Assembly (NCBI GenBank): GCA_027485675.1
Contig: JAIXQP010000031.1
Coordinates: 1-64,000, forward strand
Direction of reading: 5' to 3'
Source of the DNA: Terriglobales bacterium
GTDB lineage: Bacteria; Acidobacteriota; Terriglobia; Bryobacterales; Bryobacteraceae
DNA length: 64,000 nt
Shown one piece after another: positions 18,301 through 28,209 of the stretch; within the stretch, counting starts at the first letter, position 1; every line of letters begins with the position of its first letter. The notes under the pieces were generated by a model. It made no database searches, was not told the origin of the DNA, and was given only the letters and a program-made list of their open reading frames with translations. Position numbers and translations under genes: made by a program.

Positions 18301-19087
18301 CGAGGCGCAGAATAACTTCAACGGCGAGGGATTTGGGACGCAGGCGGGTAACCTGATCGACTTACAGCAGAACCGGCGGCTGGCGGCCAACGATGTGCCG
18401 CACCGGGCGGTGTTGACCTACGTTTGGGATCTGCCGGTGGGGAAGGGCAAGGCGTTGCAGCCGGGGAACCGGGTGGTGAGCGCGGTGGTAAGTGGTTGGC
18501 AGGTGAGTGGGGTGTATACGTTCCAGAAGGGGACGCCGGTGGTGGTGGGTGGGGCGAACACGAATGCGTTGAATGGGCGTCCGAATGTGAATCCGGGGCA
18601 GAGCCGGGTGCTGCCGGCGAACCTGCAGGGCTGGTACGACGGCCGTACGCCGGTGACGTTGCCGAGCGGGCGGGTGGTGACGCCGGCGGCGTTCACGTTC
18701 TTGAAGTACAACCCGGACGCGTTTGTGGGCCAGACGGTGACGGTGGCGAACGGGTCGACGCAGCGGGACCTGTTTTGGTGGGGGAACGCGGCCTTCACTT
18801 ACAATGATCTGCGGAACGATGCGTTGAATAACTGGACGATGAGTTTGCAGCGGACGGTGGTCCTGACGGAGCGGCTGCGGATGGATCTGCAAGTGCATGC
18901 GCAGAATTTGTTTAACCATACGCAGTTTGCGCCGGCGTATAACATGGGGTTGGGGGCGACGGAGATTTTGAATAACCCGAGCCGGGGGCAGTTGCCGGGG
19001 TATGGGCAGTCGGCGAACTTTGGGACGCGGGGGATGGGGACGTATGACCCGCGGAATTTGGAGATGGTGTTGAAGTTGCGGTTCTGA
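15368..19087 (+). CDS. TonB-dependent receptor, Oar-like
   Basis: The 1239-residue outer-membrane protein has a signal peptide (to about residue 22, LLAQ), a carboxypeptidase-regulatory-like beta-sandwich (RITGSVTDPSGAAMPGTRVE onward, about 27-105), and a plug domain (about 125-240; QVDGVSVVG, VNNYSAEYGRGQGVISMTTK). The long C-terminal part has barrel-strand patterns and ends in an aromatic/basic strand (LEMVLKLRF). This is the Oar-like class abundant in Acidobacteriota, inferred to import large substrates with TonB energy. The start is GTG at 15368 after GAGGACAAG. A stable hairpin lies about 55 bp after the stop. The next gene is an IclR regulator. Confidence 0.92.
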   Translation: MDSRVKLRIFLLTMLIILPLLAQIRSSRITGSVTDPSGAAMPGTRVEVREAATNQSYVVETNEAGEFAVPYLPPGSYQVAAERSGFNPFLQKGFELSTGQQLRVEIRLTVQSVEGRIEIVADAVSVQTENATLQGVTSEKVIQSIPNINHNPLFYVGLQMGVTPRASAQVSTGQNSFGIGINGRRALSAIGVNGGGAFQNDFQVDGVSVVGSAWNEAAVMPGTEGLQEVRTTVNNYSAEYGRGQGVISMTTKSGGNEFHGSAFWRHRNEAFNANTFGNNARGIARQPSKVHTYGGTIGGPIVKNKAFFFTSWEGLRFNEGLVFLRTVPTPLEKQGNFSETLANVGGRGVPLQLFDPFNVTQTSPNVFARNPLPNSVIPASRLNRAALGQVQNYPDPNRTPDDIFNNNNFQRSGVRTYRRNLLNSRVDYRLNERNSLYFTGGFTFGDVKSPLTWGEGNLYNSATGEQFAPLVTDRNPYLSAGDTWVLSPTLVLDIRYGLNRIRTGSLADDTPDFDYTAAGIPANIQAAMAVRRVPNFFGSTNWSVLNNNAYMHKDERQTNHVLAGSATKTAGKWTFKFGGEMRQNHSNYTDAQEAISYQLVQAATAGPAVNATGGLTVPPTADQNGHAYASFLMGAGNLTIGRGFNVKPAFLQQYFALYSQNDWRPTSRLTLNLGLRWDYQPGVTDRFNRITSFDRNATNPFGGRGAYYFPGVTGEDRNLWAGDKNNFGPRLGAAYKLRENLVVRGGLGVIYLPSNTGFFNGPFNYGMQSFAPFTDPNLYGVNPAGFIVGDFAQVTRLVQGTGSDATAPALYGGGPTPRFPREGYVTPLVSQANLFVEWKKGDWLFAGGWSGAYGRQLSLSSLAVNNSDQFLPDATRQAWRTNYISRNGTGHLGTDVVPNPFQPANGPRIPFSGSLGNATIPLRETLLPHPYFGTMGVQRQEGFSDYNALQFQVTRSLRKGLLVSANYTWSRALEVANAEAQNNFNGEGFGTQAGNLIDLQQNRRLAANDVPHRAVLTYVWDLPVGKGKALQPGNRVVSAVVSGWQVSGVYTFQKGTPVVVGGANTNALNGRPNVNPGQSRVLPANLQGWYDGRTPVTLPSGRVVTPAAFTFLKYNPDAFVGQTVTVANGSTQRDLFWWGNAAFTYNDLRNDALNNWTMSLQRTVVLTERLRMDLQVHAQNLFNHTQFAPAYNMGLGATEILNNPSRGQLPGYGQSANFGTRGMGTYDPRNLEMVLKLRF

Positions 19088-19142
19088 GGGGACCGCTCGG
19101 TTAGGGGAAGCGGCAAGGTACCTAACTGGCTGCTCCCATCGC

Positions 19143-19183
19143 CTTTCGGCCGGGCATGGCTGGAACCCCTGCCCGGCCGAAAG
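19143..19183 (+). terminator. Strong hairpin after TonB receptor gene
   Basis: Two perfectly complementary 14-nt arms, CTTTCGGCCGGGCA at 19143-19156 and its reverse complement at 19170-19183, flank a 13-nt loop. No T-run follows on either side, so it is not a textbook intrinsic terminator. It is the only strong structure in the 223-bp gap between the receptor and the IclR gene and probably ends or protects the receptor transcript. Confidence 0.55.
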
Positions 19184-19310
19184 CGCTTCGCAGTGCCGTT
19201 ACCCGACCGAGGTGGAGGGAGCGCCTCCGAAACTGTAGCGGGATCTTCACGCTCATTTCATTCCATCGCCATTCCCGTCTCCTACCATCGAGTGGAATTC
19301 AGTCCACCCT

Positions 19311-20159
19311 ATGGAACATCGTGACGGTCTCGCTCGCACCGAAGTTCTCGACAAAGCGATTGCGCTGCTTGAGCTACTCGCCGATCACCCGCAAGGGCTC
19401 CCGCTTACTCAAATCGTGGAGTACGCGCAGATCCCCAAGACGTCCGCCCATCGGTTGCTGCTGTCCTGGATTGGGCTCGGATACGTCGCCAAGCAGGCCA
19501 GCGGCGCCTATGTCCTGGGCCTTCGCGCGATCGAACTGTCGCGGCGGGTCGCGCGGCGGAATCGCCCCGTCGAGATTTGCCACACCATCCTGCGCGACCT
19601 CCAACAACACTGCGGGGAAAGCGTCTATCTGGGCATCTACCGGGCCGGCGCCGTCGTGCTGGTGGATGCGGTGGAGAGCAGCCACGCGCTGCGCGTGGTC
19701 GTCGACCTGGGGGAACAATGCTATCTGCACGCCTCTGCCCAAGGTCTGGCGGTGGCGGCACACCTGAATCCTGAGTATCTCGCGCAAATTCTCCCGACGG
19801 GGGGGTTGAAGCCCATCACGGCCCAAACCAATACGGACTGGGCTGTGTTTCAGTCGCGCCTGCAGCAGTGCCGCGACCGGGGCTACGCCGTGAATGAAGG
19901 AGAGACCGTGGCCGGGGCGGTCTGCGTGGGCGCGCCGATCTTCGCCGGCGAAGGCGGACCCGTCTTGGGTTCCGTCGGCATCAGCACGCCGGTGTTCCGC
20001 GCCACCCAGGAAACGCGGCAAGTGCAGATCCGCCTGCTGTTGGACGCCGCGGCCCACATGACGCGGGCGCTGGACGGACTGCCCGCCGAATCCGGCGCCG
20101 TTTCCCCATCGTTTGGGCATTTGCTTCCGGCACTCCGCCGCGCGCAAGCTTCGCACTGA
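19311..20159 (+). CDS. IclR family transcriptional regulator
   Basis: The 282-residue protein has an N-terminal winged helix (LDKAIALLELLADHPQGLPL, then IPKTSAHRLLLSWIGLGYV, ending YVLGLRAIEL; about 12-75). The C-terminal IclR effector domain includes CGESVYLGIYRAGAVVLVDA, GLKPITAQTNTDW, GYAVNEGETVAGAVCVGAPI and VLGSVGISTPVFR. IclR proteins usually control catabolic genes in response to a small carboxylate or sugar. The second TonB receptor gene begins about 40 bp downstream, so the regulator probably controls it and the FG-GAP gene. Confidence 0.9.
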   Translation: MEHRDGLARTEVLDKAIALLELLADHPQGLPLTQIVEYAQIPKTSAHRLLLSWIGLGYVAKQASGAYVLGLRAIELSRRVARRNRPVEICHTILRDLQQHCGESVYLGIYRAGAVVLVDAVESSHALRVVVDLGEQCYLHASAQGLAVAAHLNPEYLAQILPTGGLKPITAQTNTDWAVFQSRLQQCRDRGYAVNEGETVAGAVCVGAPIFAGEGGPVLGSVGISTPVFRATQETRQVQIRLLLDAAAHMTRALDGLPAESGAVSPSFGHLLPALRRAQASH

Positions 20160-20201
20160 TTCTTGATCCGGCTATTCGCCGGCCTCGCCTTGGAGATCTC
20201 T

Positions 20202-23200
20202 ATGTATTCGAATCCCCTCTTCTACTCGACTTCCGGCTGGCGCCTTGCCCTCGCTGCTTTGGCGGTCTGCGCCGCCCTGGGCGCGCAGACGGCGCCCACT
20301 CAGATTCTCGGAACCGTGGCAGACGCTTCGGGAGCGGCCGTGGTGGGCGCACAAATCGTCCTTTCCTCGGAGGCCCGGGGCTTCACGCACCGCGCGGAGA
20401 CCCAGCCGGACGGCTTCTACTCCGTCTCCAATCTCTTGCCCGGCCTGTATCGCCTCGAGGTGAGCAAAGCCGGATTCCGGACCTTTTCGCAGTCGGGCAT
20501 CGCCGCGGTGACGGCCAAGAGTGTTCGCGTTGACCTGACGCTATCGGTGGGGGCCAGCGCGGAGAGCGTGACGGTCTCCGGCGACGCTTCCTTGTTAGAT
20601 ACTGCTTCGCAGGAGGTGGGCCAGACGATCGACAACCGGAGGGTGATTGAGCTTCCGCTGAACGGGCGCAGCTACCTGGAACTGGCTCCGCTCGCGCCGA
20701 ACGCAGTTCCCTTCGCGACGGGAACCCGTCAGGGGACGGGCTTTGTGCTGGGGGGCAGCCGCTTCAACTCGAATAACTTGATGGTGGACGGAATCGACAA
20801 CAATACAATCTTCTTCAACCGGGATTCGGTTCGTCCGTCGGTGGAAAGCATTCAGGAGTTCCGGGTGATCACCAACTCGCCGAGTGCGGAATACGGGCGG
20901 AACATGGGCGGTGTTCTGACGGTGGAGACCAAATCCGGGGGGAACCAGTTCCACGGCAGCCTGTTCGAATTCCATCGAAACAACCAACTCAACGCGCGCA
21001 ATGCGTTTTCCTCGCAGGCGAGCCCTTTCTTTGTGCGCAACCAGTTTGGCGCGTCGCTGGGCGGGCCGGTGGTACGCAACCGCGCCTTTTTCTTTGGGAA
21101 CTTTGAAAAGCTGCTGCAGCGGGAGTCCGGGGTTGCCAACCTGAATGTGCCCGCGGCCGACCTTCGGGTGGGGGTGTTTCCCGCGAGCCGGCTCATCTTC
21201 GACCCGGCCACGACCCGGCCTAATCCCGCCGCTCCCGGTCAATTCCTGCGGGACCCGTTCGCCGGTAACCGGATTCCGGCGTCGGCGATGGATCCGGTGG
21301 GCCGGCGCATCGCCGCCGAGGCGTGGCCTGAGGCGAACCTAGGCGCCAATACCCACCGCGTGCAGGTGCCGCGCAATTTCGACGAGAACCAGTGGAACCT
21401 GCGCGGCGACCTGCGGCTGAGCGATCGGCAGTTTGTCGCCCTTCGCTACACCACCTATGACACGTTTACGGCTGCGAACGATGGGTTTTCGACGGCTTAT
21501 TCCGGGGCGGCCAACCCGATTAACGTGGGCCACAACGCCCTAGCCAGCCACACCTTCACGCTCTCGCCCCGGCTGCTGAACGATGCCCGGCTGGGCTTCA
21601 ACCGCTTTGTCGTCGATCAGAAGCCGCAAAATTTCGGCACCGACCCAGCCGGGGCGATCGGGCTGCGCGGCACCAATCCCAGCGCCGCAGTATCCTCGTT
21701 TCCGTCGATCCAAACCGGTTACTCCGAGTTCGGCTCGGGCAGTAACTTCGTCGTGTCGGCAGAGACGACCTATCAGGCGTCGGACACACTGACCTGGTCC
21801 GCGGGCCGGCATACCGTGAAGGCGGGTTTCGACCTGCGCGCCCTGCAGGCGAACGTGTTCGGTTCGTTCGTTCCTTTTGGTCAACTGCGTTTCGGATCGA
21901 TCTTTTCGAGCAACCCCTCGCAGCCGAACACGGGCGACGTGATGGCTGACCTGCTGCTGGGGTATCCCCAGTCGATCCAATTGAACGTCCAGTTCAGCCC
22001 GCTGTATAACCGACAGACTTTGTTCGGCGCGTTCGTGCAGGATGAGTGGCGCGTAAACCGCAAGCTGACTCTGAACCTCGGGATGCGCTACGAGCTGTTT
22101 ACGCCCGTGGTGGACAAGTTCGACCGCCAAGCCAATCCCAATATCGCGAACCCGCTCGGCGAGTTCCGGCTGGCCACGAGGGATGGCCAGATACCGGACT
22201 ACGTCCAGAACGAGATCAACCAACTGCCTATTCCGGCGGCGGAGCGGGGGCGCCTGTTCCAGCCGGGCAACTCGCGCGGACTGACCCGGACAAACAAGCT
22301 CGATTTCTCTCCCCGTTTCGGAGTGGCGTACCAACTCGATCCACGGACCGTCGTCCGCACCGGCATGGGGGTTTACCGCTCACTAACGGGCGGCGGCACC
22401 TTTGTCCGGCTCGGCTTCAATCCACCGAACTTCATTGAGACCTTCTTCATTGCGCCGAACGCCGTGACGCCGATTGCACGGCTGCAGGCGGGGGTTCCGT
22501 CGTTCCAGCAGGGGACGGGCCGCATTGAAGGCCTAAGCCCACGCCATCTGTTCGAAGACGATAACCGGAACCAACTGACGTTCCAGTGGAACTTCAACGT
22601 GCAGCGCGAGATGGCCCGGGATTTCGTGTTGGAGGCCGGATACGTGGCCTCGTTTGGCCGGAACCTGACGCTTTTCCTGCTCGAGAATCAGATCAGGAAC
22701 CCGGCGGACTACGGTAAGGGCCAGGCGGCGCGGCCGGTGCCGGTGTTCGGCAACATTTGGGGATGGGGCAGCGGCGCGAAATCGCGGTATCACGCCGCAA
22801 CGTTCCGGGCCGAAAAGCGCTTCAGTGCGGGTTTAGCGGTGCTGGGTTCCTACACTTTCGCGAAGTCGCACGACGACGCCCCCGGCGATTTTGCCGTCGG
22901 CAACCTGGGAATTTCCACCGCTCCGATTGACAGCTACGACATCTCCCGGGAGTATGGGCTATCGGGATTCGACACGCGGCACCGGATGGTGGTGTCGACG
23001 CTGTACGAACTCCCGTTCGGGGTGGGCAAGCGTTGGCTGACCCAGGGCGGCGTTTCGAATCTGCTACTGGGCGGATGGGACGTTTCAAGCATTGTGTCGA
23101 CGCAAACCGGACTGCCGATTGATGTCCGGACCCAGACCACGCGCACGTTCAGCTTTAACAACCAGAACCGTCCAGACCGCATTGCGAACGGCAATTTGCC

Positions 23201-23510
23201 GGAGGTACAGCGCACGGTGGACCGGTGGTTTGATACCGCGGCGTTCGTGAACCCGGCCGATTTCCGGCTGGGAAACTCCGGGCGGAACCCGGTAACGGCG
23301 CCGGGTTTTTTTAACCTCGACGCGACGATCGCCAAGCGGTTCACCGTGCGCGACCGACTATCCTTTCAATTGCGGACTGAGTTCTTCAATCTGACGAATA
23401 CCGTGAACTTTGCCGCGCCGAATAACATACTGGGAAATCCGAACTTCGGCCGGATCCTGAGTTCGCGGCCAGCGCGACAGATCCAACTCGGCTTGCGAAT
23501 CCAGTTTTGA
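20202..23510 (+). CDS. TonB-dependent receptor, Oar-like (second)
   Basis: The 1102-residue protein starts at ATG 20202 with GGAG at 20192. It has a signal peptide (ALAALAVCAALGAQ), a carboxypeptidase-regulatory-like domain (QILGTVADASGAAVVGAQIV and on), a plug with MVDGIDNNTIFFN and SPSAEYGRNMGGVLTVETKS, and a long barrel ending LGLRIQF. It is not a close copy of the receptor at 15.4-19.1 kb. Its codon use is balanced between C- and G-ending codons, while the genes at 6-14 kb use mainly one. It follows iclR and precedes an FG-GAP gene, forming an uptake cluster of unknown substrate. Confidence 0.92.
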   Translation: MYSNPLFYSTSGWRLALAALAVCAALGAQTAPTQILGTVADASGAAVVGAQIVLSSEARGFTHRAETQPDGFYSVSNLLPGLYRLEVSKAGFRTFSQSGIAAVTAKSVRVDLTLSVGASAESVTVSGDASLLDTASQEVGQTIDNRRVIELPLNGRSYLELAPLAPNAVPFATGTRQGTGFVLGGSRFNSNNLMVDGIDNNTIFFNRDSVRPSVESIQEFRVITNSPSAEYGRNMGGVLTVETKSGGNQFHGSLFEFHRNNQLNARNAFSSQASPFFVRNQFGASLGGPVVRNRAFFFGNFEKLLQRESGVANLNVPAADLRVGVFPASRLIFDPATTRPNPAAPGQFLRDPFAGNRIPASAMDPVGRRIAAEAWPEANLGANTHRVQVPRNFDENQWNLRGDLRLSDRQFVALRYTTYDTFTAANDGFSTAYSGAANPINVGHNALASHTFTLSPRLLNDARLGFNRFVVDQKPQNFGTDPAGAIGLRGTNPSAAVSSFPSIQTGYSEFGSGSNFVVSAETTYQASDTLTWSAGRHTVKAGFDLRALQANVFGSFVPFGQLRFGSIFSSNPSQPNTGDVMADLLLGYPQSIQLNVQFSPLYNRQTLFGAFVQDEWRVNRKLTLNLGMRYELFTPVVDKFDRQANPNIANPLGEFRLATRDGQIPDYVQNEINQLPIPAAERGRLFQPGNSRGLTRTNKLDFSPRFGVAYQLDPRTVVRTGMGVYRSLTGGGTFVRLGFNPPNFIETFFIAPNAVTPIARLQAGVPSFQQGTGRIEGLSPRHLFEDDNRNQLTFQWNFNVQREMARDFVLEAGYVASFGRNLTLFLLENQIRNPADYGKGQAARPVPVFGNIWGWGSGAKSRYHAATFRAEKRFSAGLAVLGSYTFAKSHDDAPGDFAVGNLGISTAPIDSYDISREYGLSGFDTRHRMVVSTLYELPFGVGKRWLTQGGVSNLLLGGWDVSSIVSTQTGLPIDVRTQTTRTFSFNNQNRPDRIANGNLPEVQRTVDRWFDTAAFVNPADFRLGNSGRNPVTAPGFFNLDATIAKRFTVRDRLSFQLRTEFFNLTNTVNFAAPNNILGNPNFGRILSSRPARQIQLGLRIQF

Positions 23511-23525
23511 TGAGGTGTTTCTGCC

Positions 23526-24698
23526 ATGCCCTTTCTCTTTGCCTTCCTCTTGCTGACGCCGCCGCCGGCCCCGCAGGCCACCGCGCCGGGGCCGTACCAT
23601 CTCGCCAGTGGCGACCTGAACCGTGATGGTTTCGCGGATCTCGTCATCGTCTGCCGCGGCGAACTGCTGAGCCCGAAGGAGAAGCGTCCGGCCAACGACA
23701 CGATTACTGTGTACTTTACGGCGGGTACGGCGGAGCCCGTCAACCGGCAGGACTTCGGGGTGGGCTTTGGGCCGTATACGGCGGTAGTTCAGGATTTGGA
23801 TGGCGATGGCTTCCAGGATGTCGCGGTGGTCAACTTTCAAGCGAATGATGGGCGGCATCTTTCGATCCTTTGGGGGCAGGCGCAGGCGCCCTACCTGTCG
23901 GCCGCGGTGGCGATCCCGATGACCGGGGAGCATGGCTACGATAAGCAACGAACGGCAACGGGGGACCCGATCTACCCGACGCCAGGTCTGACCTCGATTG
24001 CGGTGTTGGATGCGGATCGCGATCGGCGTGCGGATTTGGCGGTGGTGGCGTGGTCGAGCGACTTCTTCGCGATTTTGCGGAACCAGGGGCAGCGCCGTTT
24101 CACACAGCAGATTTACCCGCTGCCTCCGGGGCCGCGGGACGTGGCGGCGGCGGACTTCAACCGGGACGGGTTGACGGATTTGGCGTTCACGATCTATTCG
24201 TCGAACCTGGTGGAGGTCTGGCTGGGCGAGAAGGATGGGCGGTTTCGCCGGGCACAGCAGTTTCATGCGCAGGGTCACATTCCGTACCATCTGAAGGCGG
24301 GCGATCTCGATGGAGATGGTTACCCGGAACTGGTGGTGGGCAATCGGGGTCCATCGGATAATGTGGCGCTGTTTCGGAATGAGAAGGGCCGATTCCGATT
24401 CGATGGTTCCTGGGCAACGGATACGCGGCAGGCGGGCGAGTCGACGGCGGACGAGTTGCGCGATGTTCTGTTACACGACGTGGATGGTGACGGGAAGCTG
24501 GATCTATTGGCGGCCGGACATGTGTCCCACAAGGTGATTATGTGGCGGGGCACGGGGAGGGTGGGGTTCGGGCAGGGGTTTGGGGAGGCGCGATCGCGTA
24601 GTTACGCGGGGAAGGGACCGCGGGCGTTGCTGGCGGTGGGGGGACGGATTGCGGTGGGGTTGTTTGATTCCGACGAATGGACCTGGTGGACGCCATAG
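23526..24698 (+). CDS. Secreted FG-GAP/VCBS repeat protein
   Basis: The 390-residue protein has a short hydrophobic leader (PFLFAFLLLTPPP) and repeated FG-GAP-like calcium-binding units: GDLNRDGFADLVIV, QDLDGDGFQDVAVV, LDADRDRRADLAVV, ADFNRDGLTDLAFT, GDLDGDGYPELVVG and HDVDGDGKLDLLAA, about every 50-60 residues. These form a beta-propeller that is usually extracellular or cell-surface and binds ligands or calcium. It starts 15 bp after the TonB receptor stop with GAGG in front, so it is co-transcribed and may bind the same substrate. Confidence 0.88.
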   Translation: MPFLFAFLLLTPPPAPQATAPGPYHLASGDLNRDGFADLVIVCRGELLSPKEKRPANDTITVYFTAGTAEPVNRQDFGVGFGPYTAVVQDLDGDGFQDVAVVNFQANDGRHLSILWGQAQAPYLSAAVAIPMTGEHGYDKQRTATGDPIYPTPGLTSIAVLDADRDRRADLAVVAWSSDFFAILRNQGQRRFTQQIYPLPPGPRDVAAADFNRDGLTDLAFTIYSSNLVEVWLGEKDGRFRRAQQFHAQGHIPYHLKAGDLDGDGYPELVVGNRGPSDNVALFRNEKGRFRFDGSWATDTRQAGESTADELRDVLLHDVDGDGKLDLLAAGHVSHKVIMWRGTGRVGFGQGFGEARSRSYAGKGPRALLAVGGRIAVGLFDSDEWTWWTP

Positions 24699-25813
24699 TC
24701 CGAACAGATCGACAACCCAATGGGACCCTGGCCCGTCCGGCGACTTGCACCATACTCATAGTCGTTTCTCCTCGCTGAACTGTCGGGCTCCTGCTAAAAG
24801 CAACTAACGGCGGAAATGCTTCCCCGTAAAGCCGGGGATGGCGCTGGGAACAGGCAAGCAGAGAGTCGGGCACGAGACCCTGGGGATCGCGAATCAAGAG
24901 TTACGGTCTTGGGCAACGCATCCGACTAACGCGAAACTCAAGTAGCGGCTCGAAGCCAAAACGTCTGAAGGGTTCGCCGAAGCCGACGTCTGATCGCACC
25001 CGGTACCCATGAGTCAGTATTCGGCTTTTCCTCCGCATTCTCGCGGCACGGGGTTTGCTGAAAGGAAGAACCGTGGGCGTGGAGGCGACTACCCAGGAAG
25101 CCAACGCAGCGACGCAGAGCATCGGCCGCCGAGACACCGGGGACAACTCCCAGGAGTTCCGGGCCGGGTCGGCCAACGAGCCGGGGATCGCAACCCCGAC
25201 GCGGGAGCCGTTCGCTCAATGGGACCGCAAGCCCAACAAGCGCATGCCGAACGAAGCTTGGGGGCACCCGCGTGACTCGATTGCGGGTATCGCGAAGAAG
25301 AAGGAGGGCCCGCCGCACCTAAAGCATAGAGCCGGATCCTTGGAAACCGGCGCGACCGCGGCGGTGACGTCACCGGGCGCTGACGACGAGCGGAGAAACC
25401 GGGGGACTTGTAGCGGACAATGGCGATCCCCACAACGCGGTGCTGCAGAAGCCAGAAAAGAGCGGCGTGCGACGTTTCCGTCCGGTGTGGGATCGGGTGC
25501 GACGGCGGAGCAGAAGACGGAGCGAGGCAGCGGACGCGCTTCCGCAGACGGGATAAAGTCGGAAAGCGGATCTGGATTCACGCCAGTGCGTTCGATCGGT
25601 GCTGGGCGTTACGGGGGATGTTTGCGGTGGGCCGTCGAGAGAGTTCCGGGGATGGAAGAGCGTTAGCTGCGCTTGGATGGTTAGTCTGCTGGCGTGAGTG
25701 CGGCGCGGGTAGCCTAACATCCGGCGACGGGAGTTATCCGGTGACCTTCCCGGAATTAACGATTTAGCTACGGGCTTCTAAAGAATTATCCTTCTCCGTC
25801 GAAACGATTTACT
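24699..25813. other. 1.1-kb gap without recognisable gene
   Basis: Several frames stay open here (the longest on the plus strand is 25055-25666), but their translations are Arg/Gly/Ser-rich without family features or repeats. A short hairpin CCCCG-TAAAGC-CGGGG lies near 24823-24838. I saw no tRNA, rRNA, CRISPR or transposase sequence. It may be an old relic region or an untranslated RNA, and it forms the boundary between the uptake cluster and the chemotaxis operon. Confidence 0.45.
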
Positions 25814-26146
25814 GTGGAGACAGCAACACCACACTCGGTACACTCCAGCCACGCCTGCCCGTCGGAGGCGGTCGAGCGGCTGGAATTGCCGGCGGAACTA
25901 CGGATTGTAACCGTCGGGGCGATCCGCGAGGAGTTGCTGGCGGCGCTGCTCCGCGCCGGGGAACTAACGGTCAACTTAGGCCGCGTCACCTCGTGCGACA
26001 CCGCCGGCTTGCAAGTGTTGGTGGCAGCACGTAAATCCGCAGAGCGAATGGGCAAGACGATGCGATGCGTCGCGATTCCCGCCGTGGTCAGCCAGTTCGC
26101 CGAGGACTTGGGCATCTCCTTCGAAGGAGACGCCCATGGAGCCTAA
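25814..26146 (+). CDS. STAS domain protein (anti-anti-sigma-like)
   Basis: The 110-residue protein starts at GTG 25814. It is a single STAS domain: LRIVTVGAIREELLAALLRA, LTVNLGRVTSCDTAGLQVLV (with the serine-aspartate region VTSCDTAG at the phosphorylation position), and ERMGKTMRCVAIPAVVSQFA. It overlaps the cheA start by 11 bp and is the first gene of the chemotaxis operon. STAS proteins in such operons probably act in a partner-switching branch beside CheA signalling. Confidence 0.82.
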   Translation: METATPHSVHSSHACPSEAVERLELPAELRIVTVGAIREELLAALLRAGELTVNLGRVTSCDTAGLQVLVAARKSAERMGKTMRCVAIPAVVSQFAEDLGISFEGDAHGA

Positions 26147-28154
26147 CCGCTTTATCGAGACGTTTCTCGAAGAGAGTGGGGAGTTACTGGCCTCGATTGA
26201 GACGGCGGCGTTGCACCTGCACGGCGGGACAGGAGGAGAGCGCGAAGCGATCGACCAACTCTTTCGGGCTTTGCATACGCTCAAAGGTTCAGGCGCGATG
26301 TGCGGCTTCTCGGCGGTGGCGGCATTTGCCCACGAAGTGGAGACGTTACTCGATGAGGTGCGCGGGGGAAAGGTGCCGGTCACCGCGGAGCTGGCGGGCC
26401 TGATGCTGGCGGCGGGCGACCACATCCGTAGCCTGCTCGAGGCCGACCAAGGCGGGTTAGCCGCCGACGAAACGGTGGAGAAGTCGCTGCTCGAGAGAAT
26501 CCGGGCCTTACAAGCGGCGGCGCCGATGCCCTCGACCCCGGCCATGGCGGCACCGGCGGGGGCGGCGGGGGCGGCAGAGTGGAGCATTGAGTTCCGTCCC
26601 GAGCCGTCCATCCTACGGCAGGGGGGCAACCCGGAGCTGTTGTGGCGCGAACTGCGAGAGTTGGGCGAGTGTGTGGTTACTGGTCACAGGGATGAGGTGC
26701 CGGTGCTCGAAGAGCTGGATGCGGAATCCTGCTATTTCTGGTGGTCGATTCGCTTACGGACAACAGCTTCTCTGCCGCAGCTCCGGGATGTTTTCCTCTT
26801 CGTCGAAGATGGCGCGCATTTAGTGATTGAACCGCTCGCTCCCGAGGAGAACCCCTCGCCAGGCCCCCTGGCGAGGGGAGCGGAGGGCGGGGAAGAGTCC
26901 GGCCGGGAAGGCAGTGCGGCTGCGAAGGCAGCGCAGGATACGCAGGCAGCGCAGGATACGAAAGCTTTGCCCAGCCGGGAGGCAACGGTGCGGGTGCCGG
27001 CCTCGCGGCTGGACCGACTCGTGAATCTGGTGGGTGAGTTGGTGATGAATCAGTCCCGGCTCGCTTCGGCCGCGGCCCAGTTCCGCTCGCCGGAGTTGGC
27101 GGGTCCGGTGGAGGAGATCGAGCGCCTGGTGGGCGAACTGCGAGATGACGTCCTGCAGATCCGGATGATGCCCATCGGCTCCATCTTCGGCCGCTTTCGG
27201 CGACTGGTCCACGATCTCTCGCGCCAACTCGGCAAGGAGATAGAGCTGCTGACGGAGGGCGAGGAGACGGAACTCGACAAAAGCATCCTGGATCAGTTGG
27301 GCGAGCCGCTCGTGCATCTGTTGCGCAATAGCATCGACCACGGTATTGAAGATGCCGGGGTGCGGGAGGCGCAGGGCAAGCCGCGCCGGGGGACGGTACG
27401 GCTGAGCGCCACGCCTCGCGGTTCCGATGTTTTGGTGATGATCGAGGACGATGGCGCCGGGCTCAACCGGGATGCGATCCGCGCCAAGGCGGTAGCCAAG
27501 GGCTTGATTGCCGCCGATGCGCAACTGAGCGACAAAGATCTGTGGCAGCTGATTCTGCTGCCTGGTTTTTCAACCGCGGCAACGATCACCGATGTTTCCG
27601 GCCGCGGGGTGGGCATGGACGTGGTGAAGCGCCAGATTGATGCCTTGCGGGGGACCTTGACTCTGGAGAGTGAACGCGGGAAGGGCACGACGGTCCTGAT
27701 CGCCTTGCCGCTGACGCTGGCGATTATCGACGGTCTGTTGGTGGAGAGCGGAGACAGCCAGTACATCATTCCCATGACGGCGGTGACCGAGAACGTTGAA
27801 CTCCCGGCCGCCGAGCGCTGCCTGCGGAATGGTCGCAATTTGATTGCGGTGCGGGGAGAGTTGGTCCCCTTTGTCGACCTGCGGGAGAGCTTCGGCATAG
27901 CGGGGGAGCCCCCGGAGTTGAGCAAGATCGTGCTGGTGCGGTATGAGGATCAGCGGGTTGGACTGGTGGTGGACCGCGTGATGGGCACGCACCAGACAGT
28001 AATTCAGGCGCTGGGCCGCTTCTTCCGGACGATCCAGGTGATCTCCGGCTGTACGGTGATGGGGGATGGCCGGGTGGCTCTGGTGTTGGATATTGCGGGG
28101 CTCGTCCGCGCGGCGAACGGGCCGGAGACAGAACGGCGCCGCTTGGCGGCATAA
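26136..28154 (+). CDS. cheA: Chemotaxis histidine kinase CheA
   Basis: The 672-residue protein has the CheA order of domains. The N-terminal HPt contains phospho-acceptor His47 in [15 protein letters not shown] variable Ala/Pro/Glu-rich region follows (about 125-280), then dimerisation helices ([20 protein letters not shown]). The HATPase shows [43 protein letters not shown] and [15 protein letters not shown]-terminal CheW-like domain ends at 672. A tandem [11 protein letters not shown] repeat near 267-276 marks the flexible linker. It autophosphorylates from ATP and passes phosphate to receivers. It is translationally coupled to the STAS gene. Confidence 0.95.
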   Translation: MEPNRFIETFLEESGELLASIETAALHLHGGTGGEREAIDQLFRALHTLKGSGAMCGFSAVAAFAHEVETLLDEVRGGKVPVTAELAGLMLAAGDHIRSLLEADQGGLAADETVEKSLLERIRALQAAAPMPSTPAMAAPAGAAGAAEWSIEFRPEPSILRQGGNPELLWRELRELGECVVTGHRDEVPVLEELDAESCYFWWSIRLRTTASLPQLRDVFLFVEDGAHLVIEPLAPEENPSPGPLARGAEGGEESGREGSAAAKAAQDTQAAQDTKALPSREATVRVPASRLDRLVNLVGELVMNQSRLASAAAQFRSPELAGPVEEIERLVGELRDDVLQIRMMPIGSIFGRFRRLVHDLSRQLGKEIELLTEGEETELDKSILDQLGEPLVHLLRNSIDHGIEDAGVREAQGKPRRGTVRLSATPRGSDVLVMIEDDGAGLNRDAIRAKAVAKGLIAADAQLSDKDLWQLILLPGFSTAATITDVSGRGVGMDVVKRQIDALRGTLTLESERGKGTTVLIALPLTLAIIDGLLVESGDSQYIIPMTAVTENVELPAAERCLRNGRNLIAVRGELVPFVDLRESFGIAGEPPELSKIVLVRYEDQRVGLVVDRVMGTHQTVIQALGRFFRTIQVISGCTVMGDGRVALVLDIAGLVRAANGPETERRRLAA

Positions 28155-28209
28155 GCTTCGCGCGGGCTCGCCGCGGAACGAATTCAGCAGTCTAATTGAG
28201 GGGATACCA

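Noticed and set aside
24810-25060. Possible group II intron or retroelement end
   Set aside because: A short GC hairpin and intron-like look, but no domain V/VI structure and no reverse-transcriptase frame.
25055-25666. 203-residue plus-strand frame
   Set aside because: Gly/Arg/Ser-rich without hydrophobic core or motif; other frames are equally open, as expected for GC-rich non-coding DNA.
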